From NCBI RefSeq assembly GCF_024400215.1, contig NZ_CP053748.1, positions 5,084,001-5,148,000 of the forward strand: DNA of 64,000 nucleotides, read 5' to 3'. How positions within the stretch are numbered: the stretch's first letter is position 1; each line of letters opens with the position of its first letter. This DNA comes from Massilia sp. erpn. Lineage in GTDB: Bacteria; Pseudomonadota; Gammaproteobacteria; Burkholderiales; Burkholderiaceae_D. Positions 1 to 9,000 of the stretch are shown in pieces. The position numbers and the translations under genes are program-made. The notes below the pieces were generated by a model. The model had not been told where the DNA came from. It did not search any database and worked only from the letters and a program-made list of their open reading frames with translations.

Positions 1-3000
1 TCTCCGGCAACGCATTCAGCACCGCAGGCGGCAGGATCGCATGGGTCACCCCATGTTTCGCCGTTATCTCCAACAGGCTGTCCCCAGCCAGCGGCAGATC
101 CGAGCCGCTCATGACCAGCGCGCCGCCATGGCATAGCGCCAATACTACTTCAAAGATGCAGCCGTCGAAGCTGAAGGAGGCGTATTGCAGCACCCGGCTG
201 TCCGCACTGGCGGCAAAGCTGGCAATCTGCGCCTGCGCCAGATTGCATAGGGCCGCATGCTCCATCATCACGCCCTTCGGCGTGCCGGTGGAGCCGGACG
301 TGTAGATCACGTACGCCAGGCTGGATGCTTTCAGCCCCAGCGCCTGCGGCTCGGGATTGGCCGCGGAACGGCGCAGCCACGGTGCGGCCGGATCGTCCAG
401 TTCCAGCACTGTCGCCGTGAACAGGGCGCGGCTGGCAGGCAGCTTGTCCTGCAGCGAGGCCTGGGTCAGCACCACGCGCGGCCGGCTGTCATCCAGCATG
501 AAGGCCAGGCGCTCGGCAGGATAGGCCGGGTCCAGCGGCACGTAGCCGCCGCCCGCCTTCAGCGTGGCGAGCAAGGCGATCAGCAAGTCCGCACCCCGCG
601 GCAGGGCGATGGCAACCCGTGTCTCCGGCTTCACGCCGAGCGCGATCAGATGATGGGCCAGACGATTGGCGCTTTCATTGAGTTCGCCATAGCTCAGCGT
701 TACGCCGCCGTCGACCACCAGCGCAGTCGCTTGCGGCCCCAGCGTCGCCTGGCGCTCGAACAGCTGATGGATGCAGCTGTCGCGCTCATACTCGCCAGCG
801 GTCCCGTTCCAGCCATGAGTCAGCTGCAGCCTTTCCTCCGGCGGCAGGATATTCAGGGTGCGCGCCGGGGTGTCAGGCTCATACTCGAGCGCCTGCGCCA
901 GGCTTGCCAAAGCCGTATGCATATAATGGCAAACCCGCAGCGGATCGATGGGGCGCTGCGAGTTCGCCGTCAACAGGAAGTCCTCGCCCAAATCATCGGT
1001 CTTCAGCACCAGCGGGAAATTGCTCAGTTCTTCGCCGTGCAACACCTCCATGCCTTCCCATTGCTGCTGTCCGGCGGCACTGTGGCGGTAGTTGAAGCCC
1101 GCCGAGAACAATGGCACCGAAGGCGGCATGCCGCTGCAGCGCTGGGCCAGCGATAGCGGCGCATGCTCGTGATGCAGCAGCTCGGCCAGCGTGGCGTGGG
1201 TGGCGCGTACCGCCTGTACGACCGGAGTATCGTCCAGTTTCAGGCGCACTGGCAAGGTATTCATCAGCAAGCCCAGCGCACGGTCGGCGCCGCTGCCGCC
1301 GCGCATGCGGCCGAACAACGCCGTGCCGAACACCACGTCGGCGCGGCCACTGGTACGCGACAGCACCTGCGCCCAAGCCAGGTGGAACAGGCTGCCCGGG
1401 CTCACGCCCAGACGGCGTGCCTGGGCGCGCAAGCGCGCCGCCAGCTCCGGTGCGACCTGAATGCGCGCCTCATCCACGTTCGAGCCGTCGCCCTGCATAT
1501 CCGCCAGACCGAATGGCGCCGTCGTCTCGTCCACATCGCCCAGCATGCGGCGGAAGAATTCCTCGTGTTCCTGTTCGCTGACGCCAAGCCGCGCCTGGGC
1601 CACGAAGTTACGGAACGGCACCGGTTCGCTCAGCTCCGCATCCCGGCCCGCCAGAATCAGGGCGATCTCCTCGAACAGTACGTCAAGCGTGATGTGGTCG
1701 GTGACGATATGGTGCAGCAGCAGCTGCAGCAGCCAGCGCCGGCCTTTAACGTCGTAAGCGCTAAAGCCGTGCATCAGCGGTGCACGCGAAAGGTCCAGGC
1801 TGAAATGGCGGGGATCGGCATGCTCGCGCAGCGCTGCGGCGGCGTCGTCACCTTGCAGTTCCAGCGTTTCGACCTCGCAGATAGCTTCGCGCCACACCAC
1901 CTGCACCGGTTCAGGCAAACCTTCCCAGACCAGCGCTGTGCGCAACGCGTCGTGCCGTGATGCCGCCTGCTGGAAGGCTTTGATGAAGGCCGCCATCCGC
2001 TCCTGGCTGTCGAAAGCCAAAGTTGCGGAAAGCAGATAAGCATCGCCTTTGGCTTGCAGCAGGTGGTGGAACAGCATGCCCTCCTGCAGCGGTGCGAGCG
2101 GATAAATGTCTTTGATATTGGCCATCCCGCCGGGCACTGTGGTGGAGATCAGGGCAATCTGCTGCGCGTCCAGTTTCACCAGCGGCAGCATGTCCGGCGT
2201 GATCGCCGTACAGCTGGACGGGATAAGATTTGGCGGCGTCACCACGTCGCGCCAGCCGCTACGGGCAACGCTCTCGCTGGCAGCAGCCAATGCCGCCAGC
2301 GTAGGTTGGGCGAACAAAGTACGGATATCTGCGTACATACCATCGCGCCGCATGCGCTCCATCAGCTGCACGGCCAGCAGGGAGTGGCCGCCCAGCTCGA
2401 AGAAATGATCGTGGCGGCCTACCCGTTCCTGTTGCAGCAGTTCGGCCCAGATGGATGCCAGCGCCACTTCCGTATCACCCAGCGGCGCTTCGTAAGGACG
2501 CTGCGCATAGGCCGCGCCTTCCGGCGCCGGCAAGGCTTTCCGGTCCAGCTTACCGTTTGGCGTCAGCGGCAGCTGGTCCAGCAGCACAAAGGCGGCCGGC
2601 ACCATATACTCGGGCAGTGTCCGCGCCAGTGCGGTGCGCAGCGCAGCCAGATCCAGCGCATCCGCCACCAGGTACGCCACCAGGCGCTGGTCGCCAGGGT
2701 TATCCTCGCGCGCCAGCACCACCGCCTCGCGCACGCCGGCCTGGTGCAGCAGCTGCGCCTCGATCTCGCCCAGCTCGATGCGCTGGCCGCGCAGCTTGAC
2801 CTGATGGTCGTTACGCCCCAGGTATTCCAGCGTGCCGTCGGCCAGCCAGCGTCCCAGGTCGCCGCTCTTGTACAGGCGCGCACCCTCCTCGCCCGCGTAT
2901 GGGTCGGGCACGAAGCGCTCCCGCGTCAGTTCGGGACGGTTCAGATAACCGCGCGCCACCTGCACCCCGCCGATATGGATTTCCCCCGCTACGCCGGCCG

Positions 3001-6000
3001 GAACCGGCTGGCCATGATGGTCCATCACATAAATGCGCGTGTTGGCGACCGGCCGGCCCAGCGGAATACTGTCGGGCAGTTCGGGACCGGCGCAATGCCA
3101 GGCCGTCACGTCCACCGCCGCCTCGGTCGGGCCATACAGATTGTGCAGTTGGACACCCGGCAGCTCCCGCAGGAAGCGCCGCGCCAGTGCGGCAGGCAAG
3201 GCTTCGCCGCTGCACAGCACCCGTTTCAGGCCAGCGCAGCGCGCAGCCTCGCCGCTGTCGAGGAAGGCTTGCAGCATGGACGGCACGAAGTGCAGCGTCG
3301 TGATACCGCGTCGTGCCACGGTGTCGGCCAGATAGGCCGGATCCTTATGGCCGTCCGGCCGCGCCATGACCAGGCGCGCACCGCGCATCAGCGGCCAGAA
3401 GAATTCCCAGACCGAGACGTCGAAACTGAACGGGGTCTTTTGCAGCACCGCCTCATCCGGCTGCAGGCGATAGGCTTCCTGCATCCACAACAGGCGGTTG
3501 ACGATGCCGCCATGCTCATTCATCACGCCTTTGGGCTGGCCGGTGGAGCCGGAGGTATAGATCACATACGCCAGATGCGATGGCGTCAAGCCCAGTTCCG
3601 CCGCCGGCAAGGCCTGTGCAGACAGCTCTTCCCAAGGACGCTCTGCGCCATCCAGATTCAGCACCGGCAAGCCTTCCGGCAGTACCAGCCTTGTGGCCAC
3701 CGCACCCTGCGTCAACAGCACGCGCGGCGCGCTATCGCTCAGCATGAAGGCCAGGCGTTCAGCCGGATAGCCAGGGTCGAGCGGCACATAGGCGCCGCCC
3801 GCCTTCAGCACCGCCAGCAGGCCGACCACCATTTCCGCGCTACGCTCCAGGCATAACGCCACACGCTGGTCCGGCCCCACACCCATGGCGCGCAACTGGC
3901 GCGCCAGCCGGTTTGCCTGCTCATCCAGTTCGCGGTAGCTCAAACGGCGTTCACCCTCCTCCACTGCCACCGCCTGCGGCCGCAGGCGCACCTGCTCTTC
4001 GATGATCTCGTGCAGGCAGAGGTCGCGGCGGTAGTCGCGCTGGGTACGGTTCCAGCCGTGCAGCACTTGCTCGCGCTCCTCCTCGCCCAGCAAGCCGGCG
4101 CTCTGGCTATCCGCATCGGCATCGCTCACCATCGCTTGCAGCACCAGGCCGTAGCTGTGTGCCATACGCGTGGCCAGTGCTGCGGACACGCGTGCTGGAT
4201 CACGCTGCAGTGAAAGCTTGAGCGTGTCCCCCTCCTGCGCTGCATTGAAAGTCAGCGCATGGTTGGTCGCCTCGAAAGCCTGGCCCTCAAGGAACTCAAA
4301 CCTCTGCATGCCGTTCAGGCCTTCGTAGACGTGGAAGTTGACGAAGTTAAAAGCCGTATCGAACAGCGCGCGCCGTCCATTCTGCTGCATGATGGCGGCA
4401 TAGGGATAGGCACGGTAAGGCATGATCGCCAGCTCGGACTTGAACGTCGCCAGTATCAATTCCTTCCAGCTTTCCGCCGCCAGTTGCTGGCGGAACGGCA
4501 AAGTGTTCAAATACAGGCCCAGCACCTTGTCGCCATCCTGTTCGGCTGGACGGAAGTGTGTGACCATGCCGGTGAGCACATCGCTTTCGCCAGTGAACAG
4601 CGCCATCACGCGGACATGGGCCGCCAGCAGCAAGGTACGCAGCGGCACATGCAACCGGCGCGCCAGCGATGCCAGTTCGCCGGCAACGCCATCCGGCAGC
4701 GCAAGCGACACGCCGCGTTCGGCTGGATCTTCGCCTGCATCCAGCGGAGGCAGACTGCCCACGGTGCGATTTTCCAGATACTCTTGCCAGAACGATTGCG
4801 CGGCGGATGAGGCCAGCGCCGTCTTCTCCGCCGCCACCGCATCGCGGAATGCCGATGCCAGTACGGGGCGCCGAACTTCCAGTCCACCGGCCAGCTCCTG
4901 ATAGGTCTGGAGCAGTTCCGTCACCAGCGAGGCCACGCTCCAGCCATCGAGAATCGCGTGATGGAAGCTCAGGGTGAGCTGAATATATTCCTGCGCACGG
5001 GTATGCACGAAAACGCGGAACATCGGCGCCTTGCCAAGCTCAAAGGAATTGCTGCGTTCCTGCACCAGCCAGTGCTTGATCAACTCTTCCTGCTGCGCGG
5101 CTGGCTGCGCCGAGATATCGCTCATAAGCGCCACGATGCGCGCATTGCTGAACACCAGTTGCAGTGGCACGCTATAGCTACGCAGATCGAAAGCCGTACG
5201 CAATATGGGATGGCGCGCCGCCACAAGATCGAGGGCGTGCTGGAAGATTTCTGCATTCCAGCCTTCGACACGCAGGCGATGGCTGAACACGTCGTGATAA
5301 ACACTGCCGTCGTCCGACATCTGGTTATGGAAGAGCATGCCCAGTTGCAGGCTGCTCAGCTCATAGGCATCCTCCACTTCTTCGGGCAACGCTGCAAGGT
5401 CCGACTCCGCCAATTCAAGGCTGGCGACAGCGGCTGCCTGCGGCGGCGTATCGTTCATGCCCAGCGCCGCCACGATGCCTGCCACGGTGCGGTGGCTGAA
5501 TATATGCTCGATCGCCAGCGGCAGGCCGCGTTCGCGTGCCCTGGAAACGATGGCAATGCTCCGCATCGAATCGCCGCCCAATGCGAAGAACGTGTCGTGG
5601 ACGCCAACCTTATCGATGCCCAGCACATCGGCCCAGATCGAGGCCAGGGATTCTTCCGCAGCATTGCGCGGCGCGATATAGCCATCTTCATTGCGCGCTT
5701 CATCCGGTTCCGGCAAGGCGGTGCGATCGAGTTTTCCGTGACTGGTCAGCGGCAGTTGGGGCAGGAATACCAGATGGGCCGGCACCATATAGTCCGGCAG
5801 CTGCTGCGCCAGTTGCTGGCGCAGGGCCACACTATCCGGGGCCGTTTCGGCATCGCGCGGTACCACCCACGCCACCAGTCGCTTCTCGCCATCGCTTTCT
5901 TCGCGCGCCAGCACCACGGCCTGACGCAATTCCGGCAATTGCAGTAGGCGGGCTTCGATTTCACCCAATTCGATGCGGAAGCCGCGAATCTTCACCTGAT

Positions 6001-9000
6001 TGTCATTGCGGCCGGCGAATTCGATAGAGCCATCGGCCAGCCGGCGTCCCAAGTCGCCGCTGCGGTAAAGGCGCGCACCGCTGCCTGGCTGGGATGGGTC
6101 GGGGATGAAACGCTGGGCGCTCAATTCCTCGCGGTTCAGGTAGCCGCGCGCCACGCCGGCCCCGCCCACATACATTTCGCCAACTACGCCCACCGGCACT
6201 GGACGACCCTGCGCATCGAGCAGCTGGATGCTAAGGTCGGGAATCGGCACGCCGATCGGGCTGCCGCTGCGCTCCGCATCTTCCGGCGTCAACGCGCGGT
6301 AGGTGACATGGACCGTGGTTTCGGTAATACCGTACATATTGACCAGTTGCGTGCCTTCGCCGTTGCGGGCGTACCAGGGCTTGAGCATGGCTGGCTGCAA
6401 AGCTTCGCCGCCGAAGATCACGTAGCGCAAGGCATGCGCCTCACCGCTTTCGCCCTGGCTGGCGATAAACTGCCGGAAGGCTCCTGGAGTCTGATTCAGC
6501 ACCGTCACGCCTTCACGGCAGACCAGGCGATAAAATTCGTCCGGCGCGCGGGCCGTGGCTTGCGGCACTACGACCAGACGACCGCCGTGCAACAATGCTC
6601 CCCACAATTCCCACACCGAGAAGTCGAAGGCGCAGGAGTGGAACAGGGTCCACACATCATTTGCCCCAAAGTGGAACCAGTCGCTGGTGGCGGCGAACAG
6701 GCGTGTGACATTGGCATGCTCCACCATCACGCCTTTCGGCACACCGGTCGAACCCGAGGTATAGATCACGTAAGCCAGATGCTCTGGACGCAGCCCGGCC
6801 GCCTGGACCACAGGATTGCTGTCCGGCTGCGCCAGCCAAGGCGCATCGGCTGCGTCCAGATCAAGCCGCGGCACGTCCGCCGCGATATCCCGCAGTGCAT
6901 CACGGGCCGCACCATGCGTCAGCAGTACTTTCGGCGCACTATCCTGCAAAATATGCCTCAGGCGGACAGCTGGATAGGCCGGATCCATCGGCACATAGCC
7001 GCCGCCGGCCTTCAGCACCGCGACAATCGCCACGACCATATCGATGCCGCGCTGCAGGCAGATGCCGACCCGCTCGTCCGCTCCCACACCCAGCGCGCGC
7101 AGATGATGAGCCAGACGGTTGGCGCGTGCATTGAGTGCGCCATAGCTGAGCTGCTCGCCCTCGTACACGATGGCCACTGCATCCGGCTGACGTTCCACCT
7201 GCAGCTCAAACAGTTCATGGATGCACAGGGGTTGCGGGAAGCTGCGCTGTGGCTTGCTCCAGGCAGCGCCATGCGCCTCGCCTGCCAGTTCCCTGCCCTG
7301 CTCCAGCGCATCCGCCAGCGCTTCCAGATCCCGGCGGATTTCATCGCAGATCAGCCGTGCGTCGGCTGGCGGCGCAAGCTGGATCGTCAACAGGAAGTCC
7401 TGCCCCAGATCGTCGACGGACAAGCCGAATGGATAGTTGGTGCGCTCCTGCGCCGACAGCACCTCAATGCCTTCGTCCCAGCGCACTTCCTGCTCTTCCT
7501 CGCGTGCCGCGCTGTGGCGGTAATTCAGCAGGGCCGAGAATAGCGGCTTGCCCCGCGCCATGCCGCTACAGCGCTGTGCCAGCGACAGGGGTGCATGCTC
7601 ATGCTGCACCAGTTCCAGTAATTGCGCATGCAGTGCGCGGATTTCTTCCTGCGCCCCAGCCGCTCCGCAGCGCACGCGCAAGGGTAAAGTGTTGATGAAC
7701 AGGCCCATGGCCCGGTCGGCCCCTTCGCCGCCCTGCATGCGGCCAAACAGCACGGTACCGAACACCACATCATCGCGCCCGGTAGCACGCGCCAGCACGC
7801 GCGCCCAGGCCCAGTGGAACAGGCTGGCGGCGCTCACGCCGGCTGCCCGTGCCTGACGGCGCAGACGCTGGGACAGCACCGGCGACAGACGACGCTGCAA
7901 TTCCTCGATCTGGCTGCCGTCGCCTTTCACATCGCTCAGACCAAAAGGCGCGGTTGGCTCGTCCACATCACCCAGCATCCGGCGGAAGAAGGCTTCATGC
8001 TCCTGCTGCCGCCCCTCCCGGCGCGCCTGGGCGACGAAATTGCGGAACGGAACCGGTACCGGCAACTCTTGCGCCCTGCCGGCTTGAATCATTGCCACTT
8101 CCTGGAACAACACATCAAGCGTGGTGTGATCGATCACCATATGGTGCAACAGCCATTGCAACAGCCAGCATTGGCGCTCCTGGTCGAATGCGGCAAAGCC
8201 GTGTAGCAGCGGCGCCTTGCGCATATCGAGACGGAAGTGGCGCGGGCTGGCCAGTTCCGTGAGCTGGGCCAGCGTGTCGCCTTCGTCCAGTTCAGGCGTC
8301 TCGACCTCAAAACGCGCCACGCGCCAAACCACCTGCACCGGCTCCGGCAATCCCTCCCACAGCACGGCCGTACGCAGCACATCATGCCGGTCGATCACCT
8401 GCTGCAGGGCATCGATGAAACCGTCCAGACGCTCGCGCGAATCGAAGGCCAATGTAGCTGAAGATAGGTAAGGATCACCCTGGCCCTGCAACAGATGATG
8501 GAACAGGATGCCTTCCTGCAGCGGCGCCACAGGATAGATATCCTGGATATTGGCAGCGCCACCCGGCACGGTCGCGGCAATGCGCGCAATATCGCGCACG
8601 CCGAGCCGCACCAGGGGTAGCATATCCGGCGTGATGGCCGTGCAGCCAACCGGGATGGCATTGGGCGGCACCGCCACCTCGCCACCGTCCTGCGCCGTCG
8701 CATTCACAGCACTTGCCAGCGCCGCCAGCGTGGGCTGGGCAAACAGCATGCGAATATCAGTCAACAAGCCTTGCTGGCGCAGACGCTCCACCAACTGCAC
8801 CGCCAGCAGCGAATGGCCGCCCAGTTCGAAGAAGTGATCGTTGCGGCCCACCTGCGGCAAATGCAGCAGCTCGCCCCAGATGCGCGCCAGCGCCTCTTCC
8901 GTTGCGCCTTGCGGCGGCGCATACGCACGCTGGCCATAAGTGGCGCCTTCCGGCGCCGGCAAGGCCTGCCGGTCCAGCTTCCCGTTCGGCGTCAGCGGCA

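Noticed and set aside
2054..3856. 600-codon plus-strand open frame opposite NRPS B
   Set aside because: Antisense shadow; the same low-complexity translation recurs opposite the duplicated A domain at 12-13.6 kb.
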